Below are positions 34,282 to 44,919 of a DNA stretch of 50,885 bases, in pieces. Each line of letters opens with the position of its first letter. Positions within the stretch are counted from its first letter, which is position 1. The translations under genes were made by a program, and so were the position numbers. The notes under the pieces were generated by a model, which saw nothing but the letters and a program-made list of their open reading frames with translations, did no database searches and was not told where the DNA came from. Source of the stretch: Parabacteroides sp. PF5-9 (GTDB lineage Bacteria; Bacteroidota; Bacteroidia; Bacteroidales; Tannerellaceae). Location of the stretch: the NCBI RefSeq assembly GCF_029893105.1, contig NZ_JARXWG010000027.1, positions 1 to 50,885 on the forward strand, read 5' to 3'.

Positions 34282-37086
34282 TTATTGAACTGCAAAGGTA
34301 TATTTTCCCTGTTCTACTTTGACCACTTTATATCCATTTTCATTTCCGACCTCCTCCATAAAAGAAGAACCAGCGAGAGCCCGACCGCTTTCCGTTACTA
34401 CAGCAGATGGATTCTGCAAGGGTATATATACTGTCGCATGGCTACCTACCGGAACAGTCACATTCATTTCCAAGCCATTCCCCTTCTTCTTAATCTCAGA
34501 CACCACCTTACCATATGGTATTTTATTGGAATAATAGACATCATCCATCTTTGCTGTAATAACAGGCTTTACGATGATATGTCTGAAACCCGGCTCATTC
34601 TCATCCGTATTCACCCCTGCCAATGTACGATAAAACCAGGTAAGCGAACCACCAAACATCGGGTGATTCAAAGAACCTCTCCCATCCCAATGTTCCCATG
34701 TCACCGTTGCACCCTGTTCAATCCAATGACCAAAACTGGGGAAATCACGTTTATTCATCGCTTCATAAGCCACCTCATTCATCCCATGCGCCGCAAGCGT
34801 TTCAAAAAAGAACTGCGTACCGAAAATACCCGTATGCAGATGTCCACCATACGTCTCTGTGATCTCTTTACGAAGCGTATTTTTCACATCCTCATAGCGA
34901 TCTTCAGGCACACCGACAACTAACGCGAAAATATTGCTGCCATAGTCGCCATACGTCTTATTTTCTGCATCATAAAACTTCTTATTAAATGCATTCCTAA
35001 CATCACCTGCTACCTTGGAAAAATAAGAATAATCCTCATTCCGGTTTAATGCTTTGGCAGCCCTGGCAGTAAAATCAGCACAACGCCACAAATAGAAGGT
35101 ATGCACCAGTTCCTCCGACGGGTTTTCATACGGACTCACCCAATCACCCAGATTCATCCAATAATTAGGCTGAGTCGAATTGATATTTGTTCGTTGAGAA
35201 TACATCGTTCCATCTTTGGTCAACCAGGTAAGCATATATTTAACCTGATCTTTCATCGCCTGGTAATTATCCGCCAACATCTTTCTGTCGCCATAATGTA
35301 CATAATACTCCCATGGCATAATGTTCATCGCAGATCCCCAAGCGACGCCACCTCCGCAACCCGGTTGCCAAGGTGCTCCGTTCGGCACATAACCGGTTTC
35401 TACATTTTGAGCGTCATTCATATCGCGAATCCATTTCTGATACAACGCCGCCGCATCAAAATTATACATAACAGTCACACAAGCCACCTGACCGTCACCC
35501 GTATAAGGCGAACGTTCCCGATGCGGACAATCACTCACAATACCTCCATGCATATTATCCAACTGACTGCGTTGCCAGATCGTATTTATCTTATTGAACA
35601 ACTCATTCGAGGTTTTGAACTCAGCAGTTACCGGCACATCCGTATTGACAGCTTCAGCCAATAACATATCCGAAGTCAGTTCGTTAATCCCGCTGATAAT
35701 CGCTTTACTGAAAACATACCAGGTAAACCGCGGTGCATACGTTTCGTTTCCTGTGCCATTGAAGATGTATTTCTGTACCCCAAGAGGCGATTCACAAATA
35801 TATTTCACATCCAAAGTATCCCCTTTGTTCCCCCGAATACCTTTCAGACGAATCCATCCCGATATTTCCACGCCGAAGTCCACTTCGTAAGTACCATCTT
35901 CCAATTTTGTCAACGAGACAGGTTGCAGCGTTTCCACGATCTTATCCGTTGGAGCGGTATGCGCGGTCATTTTCCCTGTCGGCGCCTGACGAAGCACTAC
36001 ATTTTGCCATCCCGAATCGTCACAATCAACCGTTGCCCATCCCGCTGTTTCCTTTGTCGCATCATAAATCTCACCATCATACACCCCATTCATGACGATA
36101 GGAGACTCTTTCACTTTCCACGATTCATCCGAACAAATCAGTTCCTTTGAGCCATCCTTATAAGTCACTTCCAATTGGCAAAGAAAACGAGGTGAGCCGA
36201 AAGAGGCCACCCAGCGCGATGTAGAATCATAAAACCCATCACCCACGATTGCCCCTGCTACATTCTCTTGTTTTTTCAACATATCCGTTACATCGTAAGC
36301 CAAATACATCACCCGGTGATCACGGAAATTATTATCAATGGCAATAGGCGCCACCTCAATCATATCCCTGTTACTATAATTGGTAAAGTTGGGTACCAGA
36401 TAATCATCCCCTACTCTCTTCCCGTTCAAGTAAAATTCAAAATAGCCCAGACCTGTAACAAATGCTTTTGCAGAAGCTACCTCACCCTTAAGCGAAAAAG
36501 ATTTGCGGAAAAGAGGAGCCGGATGTGACGGATAAGTGACTTGCTGGACTCTTGGACGTGGCGCACCAGGTACAACAGCCGGCCGAGGTTCTATAATCCG
36601 CTTAGGCGCTTCACCCTGCCAGGGTGCCCCGATCCATTTGGCTTCCCATTCGTTGGCAGCGAGTAAACCCATCCCCCAATGCCCTACTTCACTCCATGGA
36701 GAGGCGGTATCACGACTATCCCACACCATCACCCGCCAATAATAATCGTTAGTCGACTCTAATGATTTCCCCTGATACGAAACAAGGTATGAGTCGGAAG
36801 ATAAAACCTTACCACTATCCCAAATATCAATATCATCGCTTAACAGTTTATCTTTACTTGATGCGACACATATCCGGTAGGCGCTTTGGTATTCCCCTTT
36901 TATCTGATCCGATACAGCTTCATTTATCCAGGACAGACGAGGTGTTTGAATATCCAACACGGCCGGATTCTCCATATGTTCGCAAGTCAATCCAACAGGT
37001 TTTATATTTGCGCGTTCACCACAGGAAATCAATACTGTCAATAACAAGTAGGCAAAAGTGGCCTTTAATAATATTCCTTTTCTCAT
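34282..37086 (-). CDS. GH78 alpha-L-rhamnosidase lipoprotein
   Basis: 934 residues, releasing terminal alpha-L-rhamnose by an inverting mechanism. A lipobox-like LISC puts the lipidated cysteine near 22. An Ig-like N-terminal domain (about 30-140) is followed by the rhamnosidase N-terminal/CBM67-like region with SFSLKGEVASAKAFVTGLGY near 195-215 and WVASFGSPRFLC. The (alpha/alpha)6 barrel carries the diagnostic DCPHRERSPYTGDGQ near 518-532 and GSLTWFYRTLAGV. A C-terminal beta-sandwich ends the protein. The gene starts a two-gene minus-strand unit with the esterase. A TAACCTTG box, one mismatch from TAnnTTTG, lies about 40 bases upstream. Confidence 0.94.
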   Translation of the reverse strand: MRKGILLKATFAYLLLTVLISCGERANIKPVGLTCEHMENPAVLDIQTPRLSWINEAVSDQIKGEYQSAYRICVASSKDKLLSDDIDIWDSGKVLSSDSYLVSYQGKSLESTNDYYWRVMVWDSRDTASPWSEVGHWGMGLLAANEWEAKWIGAPWQGEAPKRIIEPRPAVVPGAPRPRVQQVTYPSHPAPLFRKSFSLKGEVASAKAFVTGLGYFEFYLNGKRVGDDYLVPNFTNYSNRDMIEVAPIAIDNNFRDHRVMYLAYDVTDMLKKQENVAGAIVGDGFYDSTSRWVASFGSPRFLCQLEVTYKDGSKELICSDESWKVKESPIVMNGVYDGEIYDATKETAGWATVDCDDSGWQNVVLRQAPTGKMTAHTAPTDKIVETLQPVSLTKLEDGTYEVDFGVEISGWIRLKGIRGNKGDTLDVKYICESPLGVQKYIFNGTGNETYAPRFTWYVFSKAIISGINELTSDMLLAEAVNTDVPVTAEFKTSNELFNKINTIWQRSQLDNMHGGIVSDCPHRERSPYTGDGQVACVTVMYNFDAAALYQKWIRDMNDAQNVETGYVPNGAPWQPGCGGGVAWGSAMNIMPWEYYVHYGDRKMLADNYQAMKDQVKYMLTWLTKDGTMYSQRTNINSTQPNYWMNLGDWVSPYENPSEELVHTFYLWRCADFTARAAKALNRNEDYSYFSKVAGDVRNAFNKKFYDAENKTYGDYGSNIFALVVGVPEDRYEDVKNTLRKEITETYGGHLHTGIFGTQFFFETLAAHGMNEVAYEAMNKRDFPSFGHWIEQGATVTWEHWDGRGSLNHPMFGGSLTWFYRTLAGVNTDENEPGFRHIIVKPVITAKMDDVYYSNKIPYGKVVSEIKKKGNGLEMNVTVPVGSHATVYIPLQNPSAVVTESGRALAGSSFMEEVGNENGYKVVKVEQGKYTFAVQ

Positions 37087-37301
37087 TTTCTATAATTATT
37101 AAGTATTACATGGCAAGGTTACAATATCGTTCAGATATGATTAATTGCATCACATCGTTTCTCTATAACATTTAGGCATATTTCTTCTTTGTAATAGAAT
37201 AAGCGGATATAGGCAATACAAATAAATCAAAACTACGGCAATATCATGTTCAGAAAAATGATACAATATCTACAATATTTGATAAAAGGAAGGAATTGTC
37301 G

Positions 37302-37315
37302 GGGACTGAAGTCCC
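37302..37315. terminator. Short hairpin after the EamA gene
   Basis: GGGACT and AGTCCC form a perfect six-pair stem with a two-base loop, three bases beyond the EamA stop codon. No T-run follows on the minus strand, so termination is plausible rather than certain. Confidence 0.4.
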
Positions 37316-37318
37316 TAT

Positions 37319-38245
37319 TTATTTGCTGACAAGCTCATCGCTGTTTTTCTCTCTACTGATCAGCATCACACTCAATAATATGACAATAAGCCCCATTATC
37401 TGTATCCAGGTGACCTCCTCTTTTCCAAGAGTCATCCCCAGAAAAACAGCAACAAACGGATTCACATACGCATGCGTACCAACCTCGGTCGCCGGACGTA
37501 CTTTCAACAGCCATATATAGGCAGAATAAGCCATAATAGATCCGAACACGATCAGATAAGCCAATGATAACCATGAAACTACCGGGACAGCTTGCAGATC
37601 CGTATTTACCATATCACCATTAAAAAAAGCACATATCCAAAACATCGCACTGGCAAAAAACATCTGCCACGCCGAGCCGGCAAAAGCATTCACTTCCTCT
37701 TCCCCGGATGAACGGTATTTGGTGTAAAGAGTTCCCAACGCCCATGAAATACAGCCGAAGAATAACAACAAAACACCATATTCCCGGTGTTCTCCCGTCA
37801 GGCTGTCTATCCGGAATTGCTCCGCATAAAGCATCATAACACCTAAAAAGCCCATAACAAGACCGGCTATAACCGATACACTCCGGAAGTTTCTCTTCCA
37901 CATGGGAATATCGAATGCCATGATCCAGATCGCTGTCGAACTGGCAATGATAGCCACCAGGCTACTGCTGACATAACGTTGTGCCAGCATAATAACTGCC
38001 ATATCAATAAATAACAATACAATACCGCTGACAGCAGATTTCTTGATCAAGCTTTTTTTGAAAACCGGCTCACCCCGGAAATAACACCATATCAATAGAA
38101 TCAATCCGGCAGCAGTAAAGCGAAATGCACCCAAAAGGAACGGGGGTAAACCACGAAGAGCTACACTTATAAAATAATAGGTGGAGCCCCAGACGACATA
38201 TATCAGAAAGTAAGCAAAGAGGATATTTAATTTCCATCTCCCCAT
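37319..38245 (-). CDS. EamA/DMT superfamily transporter
   Basis: A 308-residue inner-membrane protein with ten hydrophobic segments in two EamA repeats. YFLIYVVWGSTYYFI at the start and IVILLSVMLISREK at the end are characteristic. The second repeat has AGSAWQMFFASAMFW and GSIMAYSAYIWLLKVRPATEVGTHAYVNPFVAVFLG, a strong DMT signature. These carriers often export amino acids or metabolites. It lies 17 bases downstream of the PatB/MalY gene, so export of a product of sulphur amino-acid turnover is a reasonable guess. Substrate is not shown by the sequence. Confidence 0.92.
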   Translation of the reverse strand: MGRWKLNILFAYFLIYVVWGSTYYFISVALRGLPPFLLGAFRFTAAGLILLIWCYFRGEPVFKKSLIKKSAVSGIVLLFIDMAVIMLAQRYVSSSLVAIIASSTAIWIMAFDIPMWKRNFRSVSVIAGLVMGFLGVMMLYAEQFRIDSLTGEHREYGVLLLFFGCISWALGTLYTKYRSSGEEEVNAFAGSAWQMFFASAMFWICAFFNGDMVNTDLQAVPVVSWLSLAYLIVFGSIMAYSAYIWLLKVRPATEVGTHAYVNPFVAVFLGMTLGKEEVTWIQIMGLIVILLSVMLISREKNSDELVSK

Positions 38246-38262
38246 TCTACATTCAGTGATTA

Positions 38263-39420
38263 TTATCCATATATATTCCTGATCTTTTTTAATCCCCTGA
38301 CCAGATTCTCACGTTGAGTAGCTATATTAATCCGTATAAAACCTTCTTCCGCTTCACCATACATAGTCCCTTCGTTTATCCGAAGCCTCTCCTGACGAAG
38401 TAACGACCCGGCAATTTCTTCGGAACTTTGTTGCAGTGCCGAACAATCGACCCACACCAGATAAGTAGCCTCCAAAGGAAGAACCTTTAAGTGAGGTAGA
38501 TACTCCCGGAAAAAATCAGACAATATCCGGTAATTCTCATAAAGGTAAACCTTCAACTCCTCCAGCCAGTCGTCGCCTTCATTGTAAGCAGCAATCAGCG
38601 CTTCCACGGCAAAAATATTGATCTCACACACCTCATTGACATTCAAAGCCTTGTCAATCTTACGACGCATCTCCTCATCGGCCGCAATAATATTCGCCAC
38701 TTGTATACCTGCCAGATTGAATGTCTTACTTGGAGCCGTACAAGTCACCGAATTGTAAAGAAACTCCCCGCCAAGCGAAGCAAAAGGGATATGCGTATGA
38801 CCCGGATAAACCAGATCGCAATGAATTTCATCAGAGACAACCACCACATGATGACGCAGACAGATCTCACCGATCCGCATCAACTCTTCACGTGTCCATA
38901 CCCGGCCAACCGGATTATGCGGACTGCATAAAAGCAATAGTGTAGCTTTAGGATCTGCCGCTTTCCGCTCCAGATCATCAAAATCGATACTATATACACC
39001 ATTTTTGTAGATCAGCGGATTGGCAACCATTTCACATTCATCGTTACGGATGCTTGAAAAGAAACAGTTATATACCGGAGTCTGTACGATCACCTGATCA
39101 CCCGGTTTGGTCAATGCTTTGATAACAGCCGACAATGCCGGAACAACTCCGGATGTAAAAAGGACCCACTCCTTATCTATCCGGAAATGATGCCTCCGCT
39201 CAAACCAACCCGTTACCGCCTCATAATACGCCACCGGTACCTTCGTATAGCCGAATACCCCATGCGACACCCGTCTCGCCAAAGCGTTAACAATAGCCGG
39301 AGAAGTCCGAAAATCCATATCGGCCACCCACATCGGCAACACATCCTCTTCCCCGATCGTATCCCACTTATACGAATTCGATCCCCTCCGCGCTACTGCT
39401 TCATCAAAATTGTATTTCAT
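38263..39420 (-). CDS. PatB/MalY-type PLP-dependent C-S lyase/aminotransferase
   Basis: A 385-residue class I/II aminotransferase-fold enzyme. The early [16 protein letters not shown] motif is diagnostic of the MalY/PatB branch, which cleaves cystathionine or cysteine conjugates to thiol, pyruvate and ammonia. PLP lysine is K232 in [11 protein letters not shown]197 in VVSDEIH contacts the pyridine nitrogen, and [10 protein letters not shown] is also present. The start codon overlaps the DUF3737 stop by four bases (ATGA), a sign of translational coupling. It is followed by the EamA transporter. MalY has a regulatory side role in E. coli, which need not apply here. Confidence 0.92.
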   Translation of the reverse strand: MKYNFDEAVARRGSNSYKWDTIGEEDVLPMWVADMDFRTSPAIVNALARRVSHGVFGYTKVPVAYYEAVTGWFERRHHFRIDKEWVLFTSGVVPALSAVIKALTKPGDQVIVQTPVYNCFFSSIRNDECEMVANPLIYKNGVYSIDFDDLERKAADPKATLLLLCSPHNPVGRVWTREELMRIGEICLRHHVVVVSDEIHCDLVYPGHTHIPFASLGGEFLYNSVTCTAPSKTFNLAGIQVANIIAADEEMRRKIDKALNVNEVCEINIFAVEALIAAYNEGDDWLEELKVYLYENYRILSDFFREYLPHLKVLPLEATYLVWVDCSALQQSSEEIAGSLLRQERLRINEGTMYGEAEEGFIRINIATQRENLVRGLKKIRNIYG

Positions 39421-40283
39421 GAGGCAACACTCTCTGCTTTCTCAACGCTAATCCGGCAACCGCCCGGATTTTTGCAGTTCTCATCAATAATAACCTCACC
39501 AATACGATCAGCCTGAATGAAACCATTTGTCGGATTTTTTACACTGACAATAGAGCCATTGACTACAGCCTCCAATGTGCTATACTCGAACGCAAGATCA
39601 CAATCTTCAGCCATAGTACAGTTCTCCATAATCAGATTCGTACAATAACAAAGCGGCTGTGTACCGGAAATCCGGCAATTCACCAACCGAAGATTCTTCG
39701 AATGCCAGCCCAGATACTCGCCATTGATCTCCGAATCATACACCGTCACATTCTCCGTTTTCCAGAAAGCATCTTTCGAATCAAGCTTCGCATTACGAAC
39801 AATCACATTCTTCGCATCCTGAAACGAATAATTCCCCTGCAGATAAAAACCGTCAATGTCGATATCCACCCCGTTCATAAAGATATAATCCCCACAACGG
39901 GCATCCACATTCCGTAATTTCATACCGCGGCAATTCCACATCGTTTCACCGGCATTGGTCAGTTTGACATTCTCCAGATAAAGGTGATCTATCTCACGGA
40001 ACATCTTAGGCGCCTCCACCCGGCTATTAAGCATACGGATATTTTTGGAATACCAGATAGCCGCACGGCTGTACACGGTAAACAAACAGTCCTCGATCAC
40101 CGCATTGTCGTTATGCCAGAAAGGATACTTACACATAAACTCACACTTATAAGCCGCTACATCATGACATTCCTTAATGGCCGACTCGCCGGGATAAAAC
40201 TTTACGTTTTCAAGACGTATACCGTTGGTAGCAAACAAAGGACGCTCACCTTCAAAAAACGCATTACTAATTACTTTTTTCAT
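39417..40283 (-). CDS. DUF3737 family beta-helix protein
   Basis: A 288-residue protein without signal peptide. It consists of repeats of roughly 20-22 residues with alternating N/D-xx-hydrophobic turns, for example [31 protein letters not shown] and [10 protein letters not shown]. They predict a right-handed parallel beta-helix of the DUF3737 family. No carbohydrate-active catalytic residues are obvious. It is the first gene of a three-gene unit with the C-S lyase (ATGA overlap) and the EamA transporter. It may be a scaffold or pectate-lyase-like remnant; function is unknown. Confidence 0.82.
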   Translation of the reverse strand: MKKVISNAFFEGERPLFATNGIRLENVKFYPGESAIKECHDVAAYKCEFMCKYPFWHNDNAVIEDCLFTVYSRAAIWYSKNIRMLNSRVEAPKMFREIDHLYLENVKLTNAGETMWNCRGMKLRNVDARCGDYIFMNGVDIDIDGFYLQGNYSFQDAKNVIVRNAKLDSKDAFWKTENVTVYDSEINGEYLGWHSKNLRLVNCRISGTQPLCYCTNLIMENCTMAEDCDLAFEYSTLEAVVNGSIVSVKNPTNGFIQADRIGEVIIDENCKNPGGCRISVEKAESVAS

Positions 40284-40438
40284 TTTTGTACTTGTTGTTA
40301 TCCTATTACTTATATATTAAATTGTAGATTATCAACCACATCGCACACATAAACCAAACAAATCCGAACTGTTTTTGCCTTCAGAATTCCACAGATCGAT
40401 CGATTACTCGGTGTAAAAGAACCAAATAATAAGAGAAG

Positions 40439-40490
40439 CTATTTCACCTTTCTGAACAAAGCGAAAAAAATAGGCTTTAAAGTGAAATAG
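40439..40490. repeat. Long inverted repeat downstream of the CMD-like gene
   Basis: CTATTTCAC (40439-40447) pairs with GTGAAATAG (40482-40490), and the stem can continue inward with a single bulge; AAAGC and GCTTT form an inner stem. It lies about 50 bases beyond the stop of the gene at 40538 and could terminate that unit. No canonical T-run follows on the minus strand. Confidence 0.4.
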
Positions 40491-40537
40491 GATGCAGTTC
40501 GGTAAACCAGGCCTATACAGGCAAAGAGTAAAGTCCT

Positions 40538-41371
40538 TTATTCTTCTATTTTCTGAATAATATAAATAGCATTCAACACCCTGGGAAATCCAATATGTGG
40601 TAAACACTGTATCAATGCCGAGATCATCGTATCTTTGTTATTGCCTACGCGAATATTTCCCCTGGCATGAGATTCCAGTTGTATCTCTGTTCCCCCCAGA
40701 GTGGACAAAGCTATCAATATCACCAATTCCCGTGTTTGCAGGTCTAACCCCGTCCGGGTATAGAAATCCCCAAATCCCCATTCCGTCAAAAAACGGGAAA
40801 CAGCCTCACCCAAACTGTCCGATGAACCACTTAATCGATCTCTCATCCCCGTTCCATAAATAGATGATTGAATCTCAGTCCCTTTAGTTAATCGTGCCTC
40901 ATCAGTAATCGTCTTTTGACTTTCTAAAGGTAGAGTGATGTTATTATCCCTAAAGACTTCGTTGATCACGCCGAGGGCATTTAGGACTCTTGAATAGCCA
41001 ATAAAAGGAGTACACTGATAAATAGCCTCTTTAATCTGAACCGGTTCAACACCAATACGCAACGCAGAACCCGTATGCGCTCTTAACTGCGGCAACATCT
41101 GGTTGGTTGCCAAAGCTACTATCGTCATCAATTCCTGGGTTTGATCATCCAGATTCCCGGTAAAAGCCACCTCACCAAAAATAAACTTTGTCATAAGATC
41201 CTTAAATTCAAAATCAGGATCTGTTTCCGGAATACTCCGACGGCCGAATAACTCCTCATGTTTATCTTCACTTAACACGACTCTGTCTTTCGGCAAAGTA
41301 TTTGTATTCTGAGCATGTAAAACACTTAATGACAAGAAAAAAAATATAGCAGCTACAACTTTTGTGTTCAT
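40538..41371 (-). CDS. Secreted protein with two carboxymuconolactone-decarboxylase-like domains
   Basis: 277 residues with a signal peptide ending near LHAQ. Two tandem CMD/AhpD-like helical domains are visible. The first (about 55-145) has FKDLMTKFIFGEVAFTGN, LMTIVALATNQML, a RIGVEPVQIKEAIYQCTPFIGYSRVLNAL core. The second (about 185-275) repeats the pattern with LVILIALSTLGGTEIQLESHARGNI and ALIQCLPHIGFPRVLNAI. Each domain keeps one cysteine in an IYQC or LIQC position; the paired CxxC of peroxidase-active AhpD is absent, so redox activity is doubtful. It follows the aldo/keto reductase by 32 bases. Confidence 0.88.
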   Translation of the reverse strand: MNTKVVAAIFFFLSLSVLHAQNTNTLPKDRVVLSEDKHEELFGRRSIPETDPDFEFKDLMTKFIFGEVAFTGNLDDQTQELMTIVALATNQMLPQLRAHTGSALRIGVEPVQIKEAIYQCTPFIGYSRVLNALGVINEVFRDNNITLPLESQKTITDEARLTKGTEIQSSIYGTGMRDRLSGSSDSLGEAVSRFLTEWGFGDFYTRTGLDLQTRELVILIALSTLGGTEIQLESHARGNIRVGNNKDTMISALIQCLPHIGFPRVLNAIYIIQKIEE

Positions 41372-41403
41372 AATTATTTGTATTAAATGATAAAAGATAC
41401 TTG

Positions 41404-42486
<1,083 letters not shown>

Positions 42487-42504
42487 TCACGGAGCAATAT
42501 CCTC

Positions 42505-43296
42505 TCAGCGATTCCGCTTCGCGGCAAATAATTCATTGTAAAATGAATAAGATACACTCACGTTCCATAAGAGATTGCTGCCGACCAGAATATCTGTCTT
42601 AATTTTATGATTAATAAACCCGGAGACCGAAACAGGAAAATCCTTCTTACTCAATGTGACTCCTGCCGCTACATAAAACCCATGGGGCTTATCCATCTTC
42701 ACATAAAAAATCTGAGGATTAAAACTCATCGAATATTGCTCCGAAAGCCAGATATTGGAGAAGTTTACCCACATCGTCAGATAATACGTGTTTCTCACTA
42801 AGTCCTTTTCCATCGCACGTGAATAAATAGAATAAGGGCCTACACTTATATTCTTCGTCAATGAATAACTTGCACCCCCTTCACCCGCCAAATAGCGGTT
42901 ACCCCGGATGATATCTCTCGAAGAACCGTTTTCCGTAACCTTTAGATACTGGAAAACAACAGCGGGATGTGCCCCGATATGTACACGCCACTTCTCATTC
43001 TGTAACAACTTATACCTCCCCCAAAAAGTAAACGACCAGGGCTTTCCCTCCAAGGCAAAACGGAATTGAGGTTTAAAACTCAATCTCCCCTGCCCGACCA
43101 TCAGATCAACAACAAGCGCAGGCTTACCTAAGGTCATATTAGGAATAGTAGATATACCCTTCGTGGTGGCGTTTATAACACCACCGATATAAACCGGGTT
43201 GACCTTCTTTTCCGTTTCCTGCGCCGATGCAAACTGAATAAACAGCAAACACACCATACTCCACAACAATCTTTTTATTATCACTTTTGAATTCAT
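42505..43296 (-). CDS. Predicted outer-membrane protein, unknown function
   Basis: 263 residues with an N-terminal signal peptide (ending near ASAQ). The rest alternates polar and hydrophobic positions as in beta strands, for example LSFKPQFRFALEGKPWSFTFWGRYKLL and MSFNPQIFYVKMD. A transmembrane barrel of ten to twelve strands is likely. The C terminus is not aromatic (AAKRNR), unlike classical Bam substrates. It is the first gene of the minus-strand unit with the aldo/keto reductase and CMD-like genes, and diverges from the AraC regulator. No family recognised. Confidence 0.72.
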   Translation of the reverse strand: MNSKVIIKRLLWSMVCLLFIQFASAQETEKKVNPVYIGGVINATTKGISTIPNMTLGKPALVVDLMVGQGRLSFKPQFRFALEGKPWSFTFWGRYKLLQNEKWRVHIGAHPAVVFQYLKVTENGSSRDIIRGNRYLAGEGGASYSLTKNISVGPYSIYSRAMEKDLVRNTYYLTMWVNFSNIWLSEQYSMSFNPQIFYVKMDKPHGFYVAAGVTLSKKDFPVSVSGFINHKIKTDILVGSNLLWNVSVSYSFYNELFAAKRNR

Positions 43297-43351
43297 GCCC
43301 TATCGTTCCTTTTAAAACATTAAAAATCAAATCTGTAGTAATTATTTAACG

Positions 43352-43359
43352 CAAAGGTA
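43352..43359 (-). promoter_or_regulatory. Putative -7 promoter box for the 43296-40538 unit
   Basis: On the minus strand this reads TACCTTTG, a match to TAnnTTTG, 55 bases upstream of the ATG at 43296. A start of transcription near 43345 would place the direct repeats at 43390-43419 about 45 to 75 bases upstream, where an activator would bind. Confidence 0.45.
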
Positions 43360-43389
43360 TTTTGAAAATAAAACCGCCGTTGTATACAA

Positions 43390-43419
43390 ATTACGGATAG
43401 TCATACCCATATTACGGAT
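43390..43419. promoter_or_regulatory. Direct repeats, putative AraC-type operator
   Basis: ATTACGGAT occurs twice in the same orientation, at 43390-43398 and 43411-43419, with a 21-bp period, about two helical turns. AraC-family proteins with two helix-turn-helix units often bind such repeats. The pair lies in the divergent region between the regulator and the outer-membrane/AKR/CMD unit; the second copy is 12 bases before the regulator ATG. Confidence 0.55.
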
Positions 43420-43431
43420 TCGCTTTTATGG

Positions 43432-44385
43432 ATGAATAATACTCCAAAGGATACCTTATCTTTGCATCAAATAAAGCATCATCTTATGGACGAGATCATC
43501 AAATTAGACACAATCGACCAGTATAATAAGCTGTTCGGATTCGAAACACTGCACCCATTGGTAAGCATCGTAGATTTTACGAAAGTAAAAGAAATGAAGA
43601 ATGTCCGGATAAATTTCGGTTTTTATGCCCTGTTCCTCAAAGACACCAAATGCGGCGATATGAAATATGGCCGTCAATATTATGATTATAGTGACGGATC
43701 AATTGTCTGCCTCGCCCCAGGACAGGTATCAAGCATCGACTACGATAATGAAGTCGTACAGCCCACCGCACGAGGTGTCTTATTCCATTCCGACCTGATC
43801 CGCGGAACATCACTGAGTAAACATATCAAAGAGTATACCTTTTTCTCCTATGAAGTAAGGGAAGCCCTACACCTTTCCGAACGCGAAAGACATATCGTCA
43901 CCGACTGTTTAGATAAAATACAGATGGAACTCGAACACGCTATCGACAACCATAGCAAGAGACTGATTACCATACAAATTGAATTACTGCTCGATTATTG
44001 TATGCGGTTCTACGAACGGCAATTCATCACCCGCAGTGATATCAATAAAGATATTATCGTCAAATTCGAAAAATTGCTGGAAGAATATTTCCAGAAGCAA
44101 ACAGCACAAGAAAAGGGACTACCCTCTGTTAAATACTTCGCTGATAAAGTCTTCCTATCCTCCAATTACTTCGGAGACCTCATCAAAAAGGAGACTGGTA
44201 AATCAGCACAAGAATACATACAGGGCAAAACAATGGAATTTGCCAAAGAACAGATATTGACAACAGATAAAACAATCAGTCAGATCGCCTACGAATTAGG
44301 ATTCCAATACCCGCAACACTTCTCCCGCCAATTTAAAAGAAGTACAGGATCGACACCCAATGAATACCGGTTGATGAATAGTTGA
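43432..44385 (+). CDS. AraC-family transcriptional regulator
   Basis: 317 residues (an internal ATG at 43486 gives 299). The N-terminal part is a cupin-like ligand domain with DGSIVCLAPGQVSSI and ARGVLFHSDLIRG. The C-terminal domain (about 215-317) has two helix-turn-helix units: YFADKVFLSSNYFGDLIKKE and ISQIAYELGFQYPQHFSRQFK, with the classic GSTPNEYR ending. It is divergent from the outer-membrane/AKR/CMD unit and probably controls it through the direct repeats upstream. Its ligand is unknown; an aldehyde or ketone substrate of the reductase is a fair guess. Confidence 0.93.
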   Translation: MNNTPKDTLSLHQIKHHLMDEIIKLDTIDQYNKLFGFETLHPLVSIVDFTKVKEMKNVRINFGFYALFLKDTKCGDMKYGRQYYDYSDGSIVCLAPGQVSSIDYDNEVVQPTARGVLFHSDLIRGTSLSKHIKEYTFFSYEVREALHLSERERHIVTDCLDKIQMELEHAIDNHSKRLITIQIELLLDYCMRFYERQFITRSDINKDIIVKFEKLLEEYFQKQTAQEKGLPSVKYFADKVFLSSNYFGDLIKKETGKSAQEYIQGKTMEFAKEQILTTDKTISQIAYELGFQYPQHFSRQFKRSTGSTPNEYRLMNS

Positions 44386-44575
44386 AGATGTTTCGACAAT
44401 TGTAAAAGTATTATTCATAAACTTGAAAAACATCTACATTTCGGTACTGATTCAGTAGCATATTTTATACCCCAACGTTTGTTTTTTGGTAAGTCTACAT
44501 ACTTTTCCTACGCCATCCCAAGGATATAATAACATCATCTGCAACCTTTTTTTGTTATACCTACCTCCGTTTTCT
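44386..44575. other. Intergenic region with isolated palindrome unit
   Basis: One TTCGACAATTGTAAAA unit (44392-44407) resembles the palindromes at 22179-22260. A weak second copy may lie 22 bases on (44414-44429). A degenerate inverted unit of the other family (44555-44570) is in exact 22-bp phase with the array beginning at 44577. No gene is present. Confidence 0.5.
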
Positions 44576-44659
44576 GTTAGAGGTACGTCTAAATTCATTT
44601 AGAGGTACGTGTAAATCATTTTAGAGGTACGTCTAAATTCGTTTAGACGTACCTCTAAC
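44576..44659. repeat. 22-bp-period palindromic array, copy 2
   Basis: Four 16-bp units start at 44577, 44599, 44621 and 44643. Three are direct (TTAGAGGTACGTCTAA, with a GTGTAA variant in unit 2) and the last is inverted. Units 3 and 4 again make a perfect 17-bp stem with a TTCG loop, and unit 1 with unit 4 forms 18-bp terminal inverted repeats. It differs from copy 1 (12559-12642) at five of 84 positions and shares its variant second unit. It lies between convergent araC and susD. Confidence 0.9.
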
Positions 44660-44789
44660 GAAAAAGTATCCGCAATGCTTCAAATAAAGCAATGGGGCGT
44701 TCCGGTTTTTTATGGATTAAATTTCATTACATTTGTAAAAGATCTAAAGAATAACGTTATTCGTACCCAAACAGATATGAAAGGAATTT

Positions 44790-44822
44790 AAGGGATGAGC
44801 CGTAACGCAAAGCTCATCCCTT
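44790..44822. terminator. Hairpin terminator between araC and susD
   Basis: AAGGGATGAGC (44790-44800) pairs perfectly with GCTCATCCCTT (44812-44822) around an 11-base loop. It is followed by TTTT on the plus strand and by TTAAATT on the minus strand, and lies 98 bases after the susD stop. It probably terminates the susCD transcript and may also work for the other direction. Confidence 0.75.
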
Positions 44823-44919
44823 TTAGCAATAATATGCCTACCTGATAAGGTGTTTATGTTAGAATGAATGGAAATACCTTATGTGTGGTTTGAAGTAGAC
44901 CTAAACAATTATTGCCTTA

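Noticed and set aside
34285-34923. 212-codon plus-strand frame opposite GH78, and similar long frames within 35101-37175
   Set aside because: They lie antisense to a well-supported rhamnosidase; residue composition is rich in His, Ile and Arg as expected from the opposite strand.
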